Notes under the pieces: model-generated
Seen by the model: only the letters and a program-made list of their open reading frames with translations
Database searches by the model: none
Told to the model about the DNA's origin: nothing
In this document: positions 57,208 to 64,000 of the stretch, piece by piece
Position numbering within the stretch: position 1 is the first letter of the stretch
Layout: each line of letters begins with the position of its first letter
Position numbers and translations under genes: made by a program
Source of the DNA: Cellulosimicrobium marinum
GTDB taxonomy: Bacteria > Actinomycetota > Actinomycetes > Actinomycetales > Cellulomonadaceae
Direction of reading: 5' to 3'
DNA length: 64,000 nt
Assembly (NCBI RefSeq): GCF_020551945.1
Contig: NZ_JAJBZH010000004.1
Location: 399,795 to 463,794 of the forward strand

Positions 57208-57900
57208 ATGACGACCACCACCGAACGACCCGCGGGCACGCACGCCCCCGTCGCGTCGCCCGCCGCCGCGCGGCTGCGGCGACCCACGTGGCGCGACCCC
57301 CGTCTCCTCGTCGGGGTGGTGCTCGTCGCGGCGTCGGTCGCCCTGGGGTCCTGGGCCGTGAGCAGCGCCCAGGCGGGGGAGGAGGTGTACGTCGCGTCCG
57401 GAGTCCTCACCGCGGGGGACACCCTGGACGCGGACGACCTGCAGGTGACCGAGGTGCGCCTCGGCGCCGGGTCCGCGGCGTACCTGCGGGTCGTGGACGG
57501 GCTGCCCGACGAGGCCGTCGTGCTGCGGACCGTGCAGCCCGGCGAGCTCGTCCCGACCGGAGCGCTCGGCACGGCCGACGACCTGGACGTGCGCGCCGTC
57601 GCCGTCCCGGTCACCGCGGGGCTCTCCGACCTGATCACGGCGGGTGCCGTCGTCGACCTGTGGCACGTCCCGCCCGCGGACCGCGAGGCGACCGAGGACC
57701 CTGCGGACGACGGAGGTGCGCCGCGCCCCCTCGTCGAGGGCGTCACCGTCGCCCAGCTCGGCGAGGAGTCCGGCACCTTCGTGACCGGCGGGCCCGTCAC
57801 GGTCCACGTGCTCGTCGCGACGGACGACCTGCCCGCGGTCCTGGCGGCCGCCGGGGGCGAGGGGACCATCGCCGTCGTGCCCGTGGGCGGTGCCCGATGA
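57208..57900 (+). CDS. SAF domain protein (CpaB/RcpC-like)
   Basis: A 230-aa membrane-anchored protein: a disordered N-terminus, one hydrophobic span (about 33-52), a SAF domain (about 60-120: VYVASGVLTAGDTLDADDLQVTEVRLG) and a C-terminal part similar to CpaB/RcpC. CpaB proteins assemble Flp/Tad pili, but no pilin, secretin or ATPase gene of such a system is nearby. GGAGGACCTCG precedes the ATG. The stop overlaps the ParA-like gene start (ATGA), so the two are made together. Confidence 0.8.
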   Translation: MTTTTERPAGTHAPVASPAAARLRRPTWRDPRLLVGVVLVAASVALGSWAVSSAQAGEEVYVASGVLTAGDTLDADDLQVTEVRLGAGSAAYLRVVDGLPDEAVVLRTVQPGELVPTGALGTADDLDVRAVAVPVTAGLSDLITAGAVVDLWHVPPADREATEDPADDGGAPRPLVEGVTVAQLGEESGTFVTGGPVTVHVLVATDDLPAVLAAAGGEGTIAVVPVGGAR

Positions 57901-59273
57901 CCGGGGCGCTCGCGGTGGCGACGGTCCTGTGCGCCGTCCGGGGGGCGCGGGAGGTCGACGTGGTGACCCTGCTCGACGCCCCGGGGCTGCAGGTGACCCG
58001 CCGCTGCGCCGACGTGGTCGAGCTGCGGGCGGCCGCGGCGGCGGGTGCCGGGCGGGTCGTCGTCCTCTCGGCCGACCTCCCGGCGCTCGACCGCGAGACC
58101 GTCGCGGAGCTGCGCGGGCATGGGCTCGGCGTCGTGGCGCTCGCGGCACCGGGCACGTGGGAGGAGGAGCGGGTCCGCGCGCTCGGGGTGCAGATCGTCG
58201 TCGACCTCGCCGGCCCGCCCGGGGACCTGTGCGACGCGGTGCGCGTCGCCGCGTCCGGCGTGGAGCCGGGTGGTGGGGCGCCGTCCCCGGCGGCACCGGC
58301 CCGCGGTCCGGCCGGGACGGAGCCGGGACGACGGCGGACGGGGCGGCTGGTCGCGGTGTGGGGCCCGACCGGGGCACCCGGACGGACGACGCTCGCCGTC
58401 AACCTCGCCGCGGAGCTCGCCGGCCCGGCCGTGCCCGCGCGACGGGCACGGCGGGGCGCACGCGACCGTCGGGCGCTGGAGGTCGCCGTGCCCGCCACGG
58501 CCCCGACGGGCCCGCAGGCGGACGTGCTCCTCGTCGACGCGGACACCTACGGCGGCGCGGTCGCGCAGCACCTGGGGCTCCTCGACGAGTCGCCCGGCAT
58601 CGCCGCCGCGGCGCGCAGCGCGTCCCAGGGCGCCCTGGACGCCGACGGGCTCGTCGCCCTCGCACCCACGGTCGTCCCCCGGCTCCAGGTCCTCACCGGG
58701 CTGACCCGCGCGGCGCGGTGGCCGGAGGTCGCCGGGGCGAGCCTCGACGCGGTGTGGGAGGTGGCCCGGACGGTCGCGGACTGGACGGTCGTCGACTGCG
58801 GGTTCGGCATCGAGCGCGACGAGCTGCTCTCCTACGACACCCGAGCCCCGCAGCGCAACGACGCCACCCTGTCGGCGCTCGCGGCCGCGGACGCGGTGGT
58901 CGTCGTGGGCGGTGCGGACCCGGTGTCGCTCCAGCGGCTGGTCCGTGCCCTCGACGCGCTGACGGAGTCGGGCCTCACGACAGGTGCCGTGCGGACCGTC
59001 GTCGTCAACCGGGTCCGGTCCGCCGTCGTCGGGCCGCGCCCGGAGCGCGCGGTGCGGGACGCGCTCGCCCGCTACGCGGGGGTGGAGGACCTGTGCGCGG
59101 TGCCGGAGGACCGCGCGGCGGACGTCGCGCTGCGCGAGGGGCGCACCCTGGTCGAGGTGGCACCGGCGGGTGCGGCGCGGCGGGCGGTCGCCGCGCTGGC
59201 CGCCCGCGTGCGCGACACCACCCCGGTGCCCGTGGGAGGTGGCGGCGCGAACCTCGTGCAGGCGGCACACTGA
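57897..59273 (+). CDS. ParA/MinD-like P-loop ATPase (CpaE-like) with altered Walker A
   Basis: A 458-aa protein of the deviant Walker A ATPase group, in CpaE-like layout: a receiver-like N-terminal domain (1-125), a Pro-rich linker, then the P-loop domain from about 150. The P-loop reads WGPTGAPGRTTLAVNLA; the usual signature is KGGxGKT/S, so the first Lys is missing and Arg replaces the catalytic-loop Lys. Walker B-like parts are VLLVDADTYGG and WTVVDCGFG. A short basic insertion (RRARRGARDRRAL) follows the P-loop helix. These variants are seen in actinobacterial CpaE relatives, but ATP hydrolysis may be weak. It is coupled to the SAF gene. Confidence 0.78.
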   Translation: MTGALAVATVLCAVRGAREVDVVTLLDAPGLQVTRRCADVVELRAAAAAGAGRVVVLSADLPALDRETVAELRGHGLGVVALAAPGTWEEERVRALGVQIVVDLAGPPGDLCDAVRVAASGVEPGGGAPSPAAPARGPAGTEPGRRRTGRLVAVWGPTGAPGRTTLAVNLAAELAGPAVPARRARRGARDRRALEVAVPATAPTGPQADVLLVDADTYGGAVAQHLGLLDESPGIAAAARSASQGALDADGLVALAPTVVPRLQVLTGLTRAARWPEVAGASLDAVWEVARTVADWTVVDCGFGIERDELLSYDTRAPQRNDATLSALAAADAVVVVGGADPVSLQRLVRALDALTESGLTTGAVRTVVVNRVRSAVVGPRPERAVRDALARYAGVEDLCAVPEDRAADVALREGRTLVEVAPAGAARRAVAALAARVRDTTPVPVGGGGANLVQAAH

Positions 59274-59277
59274 GGCC

Positions 59278-59811
59278 ATGCGCATCTACCTGCCCGCCAC
59301 CGTCGACGAGCTCGACGCCGCCACCCTCACCGCCGACGCGGCCCGCCTCTCGGTGGCGCCGCGCGGCGCGCACGCGGTCACCGCGGCGCTGGTCCGGTCG
59401 CTGCCCGACGAGGACCAGGAGGGCCTGGAGTACGCGGCCGCGCTGGAGGCCGCGGACGACTCCCTCGCCCTCGTGGCCTCCCGCCCGGACGCCCCGCGCC
59501 AGCGCCTCGTGATCACGCTCGAGGTGCCCGACGCCGCGGTGCAGGTCGTGGAGGTCGGGCCCGGCGGCGAGGACGACGACGCGCCCGCGGCCAGCGCCGT
59601 CGAGGTGATCCGGACCGTGCCCGACGTCGCGGTGGTCTGCGTGCACGTCGACGAGCCCGAGGCCGCGGCCGACGTCGAGGCGGTGCTCACGGCGGCCGAC
59701 GGTGACGGCCCGGAGGCGGACGCCGCGCTCGACGCGGCGCTCGAGCGCGTCACGGAGCGCGACCTGCTCTGGTACGACTGGTCGGAGCTGGCGGACCTGC
59801 CCCGCGCCTGA
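59278..59811 (+). CDS. DUF6912 family protein
   Basis: A 177-aa cytosolic protein beginning MRIYLPATVDELDA, typical of a family widespread in Actinobacteria with no known function. It is acidic, with a helical N-terminal half (LVRSLPDEDQEGLEYAAALEAADDSLALVA) and a beta-alpha C-terminal half ending ERDLLWYDWSELADL. CACACT lies 6 nt upstream of the ATG, and no Shine-Dalgarno is visible. It is 4 bp after the ParA-like gene, so it could also be expressed from that operon. Confidence 0.82.
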   Translation: MRIYLPATVDELDAATLTADAARLSVAPRGAHAVTAALVRSLPDEDQEGLEYAAALEAADDSLALVASRPDAPRQRLVITLEVPDAAVQVVEVGPGGEDDDAPAASAVEVIRTVPDVAVVCVHVDEPEAAADVEAVLTAADGDGPEADAALDAALERVTERDLLWYDWSELADLPRA

Positions 59812-59816
59812 CCGGG

Positions 59817-59832
59817 GCGGGCGCCGGCCCGC
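59817..59832. terminator. Short GC hairpin between convergent genes
   Basis: GCGGGC-GCCG-GCCCGC lies just after the DUF6912 stop and just before the hisN stop on the other strand. The stem is only 6 bp, so the role is tentative. Confidence 0.4.
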
Positions 59833-59835
59833 TCG

Positions 59836-60618
59836 TCAGCCCAGGTGCTTCAGCACGTGCTCGTGCAGGTGCCCGTTCGTCGCGACGGCGTTGCCGCCCC
59901 AGGGGCCGTCGGCGCCGTCGAGCGACGTGAAGCGTCCGCCCGCCTCGGTGACGATGGGGACGAGCGCGGCCATGTCGTAGAGCTCGAGCTCGGGCTCGGC
60001 GGCGGCGTCCACGGCACCCTCGGCGACGAGCATGTACGACCAGAAGTCGCCGTACCCGCGCGTGCGCCACGCACCGCGCATCAGGTCGAGGAACGGGTCG
60101 AGCCGGCCGCGCTCCTCCCAGCCGTCGAGCGACGCGTACGACAACGAGGCGTCCTGCCACTGCGTGACCGCCGAGACCTGCAGCCGTGACGCCGCGGCGA
60201 GCGACTTGCCCGTCCAGGCCCCGGTGCCCTTCGCCGCCCACCAGCGGCGGCCGAGCGCCGGGGCGGACACGAGCCCGACGACGACCTCGTCGCCGTCGGC
60301 GAGCGCGATGAGCGTCGCCCACACCGGGACGCCGCGGACGAAGTTCTTCGTCCCGTCGATCGGGTCGACGATCCACCGCCGCGCGCCGTGCCCCGACTCG
60401 CCGTACTCCTCGCCGACGATCGCGTCGCGACCCCGGGCACGCCCGAGCTGGCCGCGGATGATCTCCTCCGCCGTGCGGTCGGCGTCGCTCACCGGCGTCG
60501 AGTCCGGCTTGGACTCCACGTGCAGGTCGAGCGCCTTGAAGCGTGCCATCGTGTGCGCGTCGACCTGGTCGGCGATCACGTGGGCGAGGCGCAGGTCGTC
60601 GTCGTAGGTCCGCGTCAT
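59836..60618 (-). CDS. hisN: Histidinol-phosphatase, inositol monophosphatase family
   Basis: Dephosphorylates histidinol phosphate in histidine biosynthesis; the actinobacterial HisN is of the IMPase type. The 260-aa protein has the metal-binding motifs GEEYGE (near 68) and WIVDPIDGTKNF (82-93), and the C-terminal ELYDMAALVPIVTEAGG. A close relative, inositol-1-phosphatase, cannot be excluded from sequence alone. A TACGGT hexamer lies 7 nt before the ATG. It is upstream of no other his gene in this window. Confidence 0.88.
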   Translation of the reverse strand: MTRTYDDDLRLAHVIADQVDAHTMARFKALDLHVESKPDSTPVSDADRTAEEIIRGQLGRARGRDAIVGEEYGESGHGARRWIVDPIDGTKNFVRGVPVWATLIALADGDEVVVGLVSAPALGRRWWAAKGTGAWTGKSLAAASRLQVSAVTQWQDASLSYASLDGWEERGRLDPFLDLMRGAWRTRGYGDFWSYMLVAEGAVDAAAEPELELYDMAALVPIVTEAGGRFTSLDGADGPWGGNAVATNGHLHEHVLKHLG

Positions 60619-60625
60619 GGGTGAC

Positions 60626-60631
60626 ACCGTA
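60626..60631 (-). promoter_or_regulatory. hisN: -10 hexamer TACGGT, leaderless promoter of hisN
   Basis: On the minus strand TACGGT ends 7 nt before the ATG at 60618, and no Shine-Dalgarno is present. Confidence 0.55.
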
Positions 60632-60653
60632 GCGGTGCCGTCGCCGTCGCCGG

Positions 60654-61703
60654 TCAGGCCGCGCCGGTACGGGACGCGAGCACGCGGCGGAACGACTCGA
60701 CCCGTGCCGCACGCGCGGCGCGGGTGTCGTCGTCGGGTGCGGCGGCGACCCAGTCGTCGAGCGCGCAGTCGGGGGCGTCGTCGAGGTGGGTGCACCCGCG
60801 GGGGCAGTCCGTGGCGACGGCGTCGAGGTCCTCGAAGGCGTGCAGCAGGTGGTCCACCTCCACGTGCGCCAGGCCGAACGACCGCACGCCCGGGGTGTCG
60901 ATGACCCACCCTCCGCCGGGCAGCCGCAGCGCGACCGCGGACGTCGACGTGTGCCTCCCGCGCCCGGTCACGTCGTTGACCACGCCCGTCGCGCGGCCGG
61001 CGTCCGGCACGAGCGCGTTGACGAGCGTCGACTTGCCCACCCCGGAGTGGCCGACGAACACCGACTCGCGCCCCGCGAGCGCGTCGCGCACCGCGTCGAG
61101 CGGCTCGATGGCCCACCCGCTCGCCGTGGACGGGTCCGCCACACGGTGCGTGACGACGACGGACACCCCGAGCGGCTCGTAGAGCGCACGCAGCGCGGCC
61201 GGGTCGGCGAGGTCCGCCTTGGTGAGGCACAGGAGCACGTCCATGCCGGCGTCGTACGCGGCGACCACGCACCGGTCGATCATGCGGGTGCGCGGCTCCG
61301 GCTCGGCCAGCGCCGTGACGACGACGAGCTGGTCGGCGTTGGCGACGATCACGCGCTCGTACGGGTCGGTGTCGTCGGCGGTCCGGCGCAGCACCGAGGA
61401 GCGTTCCTGGATGCGCACGATGCGCGCGAGGCTGCCGTCGTCACCGCTCACGTCGCCCACGAGGTCCACCCGGTCGCCGCAGACGACGCGGGTGCGGCCC
61501 AGCTCGCGGGCCTTCATCGCGACGACGCTCCGCTCGGCGTCGCCGTCCGCCTCGACGAGGAGCGTGTACCGACCGCGGTCCACACCCGTCACGAAGCCGG
61601 TCACGGCGTCCGCGTGCTCCGGCCGCTGCTTGGTGCGCGGGCGGCTGCCCCGCTTGGTGGGACGGGACCGGAAGTCGGACTCGTCCGGGACGCGGCGCGC
61701 CAT
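60654..61703 (-). CDS. rsgA: Ribosome small subunit-dependent GTPase RsgA
   Basis: GTPase that helps mature and check the 30S subunit. The 349-aa protein has a basic N-terminus (1-40), an OB-fold (about 40-105), and a circularly permuted GTPase domain: G4 LTKADL, G1 GHSGVGKST, G2 GRGRHTST and G3 DTPGVRSFG. The C-terminal zinc site is CPRGCTHLDDAPDC. Actinobacterial forms commonly follow aroA as here. The ATG overlaps the aroA stop by one base (TGATG), giving coupled translation. Confidence 0.93.
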   Translation of the reverse strand: MARRVPDESDFRSRPTKRGSRPRTKQRPEHADAVTGFVTGVDRGRYTLLVEADGDAERSVVAMKARELGRTRVVCGDRVDLVGDVSGDDGSLARIVRIQERSSVLRRTADDTDPYERVIVANADQLVVVTALAEPEPRTRMIDRCVVAAYDAGMDVLLCLTKADLADPAALRALYEPLGVSVVVTHRVADPSTASGWAIEPLDAVRDALAGRESVFVGHSGVGKSTLVNALVPDAGRATGVVNDVTGRGRHTSTSAVALRLPGGGWVIDTPGVRSFGLAHVEVDHLLHAFEDLDAVATDCPRGCTHLDDAPDCALDDWVAAAPDDDTRAARAARVESFRRVLASRTGAA

Positions 61704-63073
61704 CAGGGGGCCGCCGCCCCCGGGACCGCGCCCACCGGGCCCGCCGGACCGGTGCCGTCGCCGAGCATGCGCGCCCACATCCGGTCGAAGCCGGGCAGGG
61801 TCTTCGCGGTCGTGCCGACGTTCTCCACGACGACGCCGGGCACGCGCAGGCCGATCAGCGCCGCCGACGTGGCCATGCGGTGGTCGTGGTAGGTGCGGAA
61901 CGTCGCCCCGTGCAGCGGGCGCGGGGTGATGACGAGGCCGTCGCGCGTCTCCTCGGCCTGCCCGCCGAGTCGCGTGATCTCCGTCGCGAGCGCCGCGAGG
62001 CGGTCGGTCTCGTGACCCCGCAGGTGCGCGATGCCGCGCAGCCGGCTGGGGGAGTCGGCCAGCGCCGCGAGCGCCGCGATCGTCGGCGCGAGCTCGCCCG
62101 CGGCGTGCAGGTCGACGTCGACCCCGCGGACCTCGCCCGTCCCCGACACGCTCATCACGCCGTCCTCGAGCGTCGCGCTCCCACCCATCGCCGTGAGGAG
62201 GTCGCCGAGCATCGCCCCCGGCTGGGTGGTCGACGCCGGCCAGCCCGGCACCCGCACCGTGCCGCCGGCGACGAGCGCGGCGGCGAGGAACGGCCCGGCG
62301 TTCGACAGGTCCGGCTCGACCTGGACGTCGCGCGCCGCGATCGGGCCCGGCTCCACACGCCAGATCGCCGGACGCGAGTCGTCGACACGGACCCCGACCT
62401 CACGCAGCACCTCCACCGTCATGTCGATGTGGGGCATGCTCGGCAGCGTCGTGCCGACGTGGCGCAGCGTGAGGCCCTGGTCGAACCGCGCCGCGGCGAG
62501 CAGGAGCCCCGACACGAACTGGCTGGACGCAGACGCGTCGACATCGACGGAGCCGCCCCGCACACCGCCCCGACCGCCGATCGTGAACGGGAGGGTCGTG
62601 GGCGCACTCGCGCCGTCGCCCGACACGGGCACCCCCAGCGCGCGCAGCGCCGACAGGACCGGACCCATCGGGCGCACGCGCGCGCCCTCGTCGCCGTCGA
62701 ACCGCACCGGGCCGTCGGCCAGCGCCGCGACCGGCGGCAGGAACCGCATCACGGTGCCCGCCAACCCGCAGTCGACCTCCGCCGGGCCGCGCAGCGCGCC
62801 CGGCACGACCCGCAGCTCGCTCGGCGACGCCCCCTCCGCCACGTCGACCCCCAGGGCGCGCAGCGCGCCCGCCATCAGGTCGGCGTCCCGGCTGCGCAGC
62901 GCCCCGCGCAGCACCCCCGGCCCGTCCGCGAGCGCCGCGAGGACCAGCAGCCGGTTCGTCAGCGACTTCGACCCCGGCACCTCCACCGTCGCGTCCAGCG
63001 GTCCGTCCACCGTGGGCGCCGACCACCCCTCCGCGTCGGCGGGGGCAGGGACGGTGAGGTGCGCGTCGGTCAT
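61703..63073 (-). CDS. aroA: 3-phosphoshikimate 1-carboxyvinyltransferase (EPSP synthase)
   Basis: Shikimate pathway enzyme that joins PEP to shikimate-3-phosphate. The 456-aa protein has [19 protein letters not shown] (from about 32), the [12 protein letters not shown] loop in the PEP/glyphosate site, and [30 protein letters not shown] and TAKTLPGF near the end. The N-terminal extension of about 25 residues is normal for actinobacteria. ATG 63073 follows TAGCCT by 7 nt, so it is probably leaderless. Open frame beyond, to 63271, looks non-coding. It is the first gene of the aroA-rsgA operon. Confidence 0.94.
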   Translation of the reverse strand: MTDAHLTVPAPADAEGWSAPTVDGPLDATVEVPGSKSLTNRLLVLAALADGPGVLRGALRSRDADLMAGALRALGVDVAEGASPSELRVVPGALRGPAEVDCGLAGTVMRFLPPVAALADGPVRFDGDEGARVRPMGPVLSALRALGVPVSGDGASAPTTLPFTIGGRGGVRGGSVDVDASASSQFVSGLLLAAARFDQGLTLRHVGTTLPSMPHIDMTVEVLREVGVRVDDSRPAIWRVEPGPIAARDVQVEPDLSNAGPFLAAALVAGGTVRVPGWPASTTQPGAMLGDLLTAMGGSATLEDGVMSVSGTGEVRGVDVDLHAAGELAPTIAALAALADSPSRLRGIAHLRGHETDRLAALATEITRLGGQAEETRDGLVITPRPLHGATFRTYHDHRMATSAALIGLRVPGVVVENVGTTAKTLPGFDRMWARMLGDGTGPAGPVGAVPGAAAP

Positions 63074-63080
63074 AGCCACC

Positions 63081-63086
63081 AGGCTA
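63081..63086 (-). promoter_or_regulatory. aroA: -10 hexamer TAGCCT, leaderless promoter of aroA
   Basis: On the minus strand CTAGCCT precedes the aroA ATG by 7 nt; no good Shine-Dalgarno is seen between them. Confidence 0.55.
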
Positions 63087-63158
63087 GTGGAGCGGCCGTG
63101 CCCGACGGCGGTCGCACCCACCGCGTGGACGCCCGCCCGCCGTCCGGGCAGGGTCCCG

Positions 63159-63818
63159 TCAGGACACCGCCCCGCGGACCGCGGACCCCGCGTCGTGCAC
63201 CGCGTCCGACGTGAGGCTCGCCGCGTGCTCCGCGGCCTCGCGCGCCGCCTTCGCCGCGCGGCGGGCCGCACGCCCCGCCTCCGCCGAGGCGTGCTTCGCC
63301 GAGCCGGTCAGGTCCTTCGCCGCGCCCTTCGCGCTCTCCACCACCGCGTCCTGCTTCGCCTGCCGCGCGACCGCGAGGTCGTGGCGCGCCTTCTCGAGCC
63401 GCCACTGCACACCCGGGCGGCCCTCGTAGTCCGCACCCGCGATGAGCGCGGCACCGATCGCCCCGATGTTCGCCACGAACCGGCGCGTGCGCTCCGAGCG
63501 CGACGCGTCGCCCGGCGTGAACGGCTGGTTGACGACCGCGAGCGGCACCGTGAGCGCCGCCAGCGTGAGCGCGGCGGTCCGCGGTGCCTTGCCCACCGCG
63601 AGGAACAGTCCCGCCACCGCCGTCGCCGCACCGTGCGCGCGCACCAGCGCCGTCACCTGCGCGTCGCTCAGCGGCGCCTCGACCCCGGCACCCCGCTCGA
63701 CCAGCTCCACCCCGCTGCGCGCCGCACGGACGTGCTCGGCGGGCTTGAGCACGGTCTGGACCCCGTCGTAGACGAACCAGGAGGCCAGCATCGGCCTCGC
63801 GACATGACGCAGCAGCAT
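63159..63818 (-). CDS. DoxX-like membrane protein with Ala/Lys-rich tail
   Basis: A 219-aa protein. Residues 1-140 look like a DoxX-type four-helix membrane domain ([26 protein letters not shown] is the usual start in actinobacterial members). The tail (about 150-219) is a charged Ala-rich helix with repeated AK/AR/AE patterns, resembling LEA-like or histone-like tails. AAGGAG lies 6 nt before ATG 63818. Open frame to 63950 is discarded since the family begins at this Met. Mycobacterial DoxX takes part in a membrane oxidoreductase complex with SodA and SseA, but that is not inferable here. Confidence 0.75.
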   Translation of the reverse strand: MLLRHVARPMLASWFVYDGVQTVLKPAEHVRAARSGVELVERGAGVEAPLSDAQVTALVRAHGAATAVAGLFLAVGKAPRTAALTLAALTVPLAVVNQPFTPGDASRSERTRRFVANIGAIGAALIAGADYEGRPGVQWRLEKARHDLAVARQAKQDAVVESAKGAAKDLTGSAKHASAEAGRAARRAAKAAREAAEHAASLTSDAVHDAGSAVRGAVS

Positions 63819-63946
63819 CAGGACTCCTTCGTGTAGCGGTCTGTCCCAGCCTGCCGCGCCACGAGGTCGTGCGCCACCTGCGGTGCGGGTCTTTTGGGTG
63901 TTCGGGGTTGCGGGGAGGCCGGGGTGCGGGGGCAGCGCGCGACCTT

Positions 63947-64000
63947 CCATCCGCCCGCTCGTCCCTCGCGGGCTCCCGCCAGACCCACCACGGTCGCGCG
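63947..64000 (+). repeat. 54-bp dispersed intergenic repeat, copy 2 (cut by window edge)
   Basis: It is identical to 49631-49684 except for one base (G to A at the 41st position), in the same orientation. It runs to the last base of the window, so it may be longer, and a 21-bp array may follow outside. Confidence 0.85.

Noticed and set aside
57208..59273. A functional Flp/Tad pilus locus
   Set aside because: Only SAF/CpaB-like and CpaE-like genes are present; pilin, prepilin peptidase, CpaF ATPase and TadB/C genes are missing in this window.

Overview
The window looks like a chromosomal segment of a very high-GC actinobacterium. The set mtrA-mtrB-lpqB, a long-form hpf, secA with a C-terminal SEC-C motif, a BldC-like HTH protein and GTG-rich start usage all point to Actinomycetota. 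The gene order (ahcY, MoxR/DUF58 block, mtrAB-lpqB-comF-hpf, secA, hisN-rsgA-aroA) fits the Micrococcales, perhaps the Cellulomonadaceae/Promicromonosporaceae. That placement is inference; no rRNA gene or other decisive marker is present. I saw no tRNA or rRNA genes, no insertion sequence, no prophage and no CRISPR array.

Region 1 (about 1-19,820) is a cell-surface glycopolymer locus. It has a two-gene ABC exporter, two Stealth-type sugar-phosphate transferases, a GT2/CDP-glycerol glycerophosphotransferase fusion, a hexapeptide acyltransferase, two more glycosyltransferases, a QueC-like PP-loop protein, a UDP-sugar dehydrogenase, a TupA-like ATP-grasp ligase and a polysaccharide pyruvyltransferase. 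Together they suggest an anionic polymer with phosphodiester links, uronic acid, acyl and pyruvyl groups, and possibly amide-linked amino acids. Convergent gene pairs end in hairpins that overlap the stop codons.

Region 2 (19,851-24,078) holds two secreted proteins: a zinc metalloprotease with Ig-like domains, and a protein of six Ig-like repeats ending in a small Cys-containing module. Region 3 (24,166-27,356) is a glycine betaine/proline-type ABC uptake operon. After a 464-bp intergenic region come ahcY, a membrane protein, a NarL-type two-component pair and an acyltransferase-3 protein.

Region 4 (34,115-43,372) is the actinobacterial block RDD / SpoIIM-like / DUF58 / MoxR / DUF4350 / DUF4129 / GPDPase-membrane-domain protein. 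The last five genes run as one minus-strand operon, mostly with 4-bp start/stop overlaps. It also carries an HTH_42 winged-helix protein and a 40-residue membrane peptide gene.

Region 5 (43,491-54,444) is mtrA-mtrB-lpqB, a ComF-like phosphoribosyltransferase, hpf, a YcaQ-like glycosylase and secA. Region 6 (54,475-59,811) holds an Rv3235-like protein, a LysM protein, a BldC-like HTH protein and a SAF-domain / ParA-like pair that resembles a remnant of Tad/Flp pilus genes. Region 7 (59,836-63,818) is hisN, rsgA, aroA and a DoxX-like protein.

The signals ordinary annotation does not explain are: (i) a 21-bp tandem repeat found in two intergenic regions, plus a 54-bp sequence found twice (53/54 identical), including at the very end of the window; (ii) a QueC-like PP-loop protein inside the glycopolymer locus; (iii) many genes whose start codon lies 6-8 nt after a NANNNT hexamer, suggesting widespread leaderless transcription; (iv) an Arg-for-Lys change in the Walker A of the ParA-like protein.
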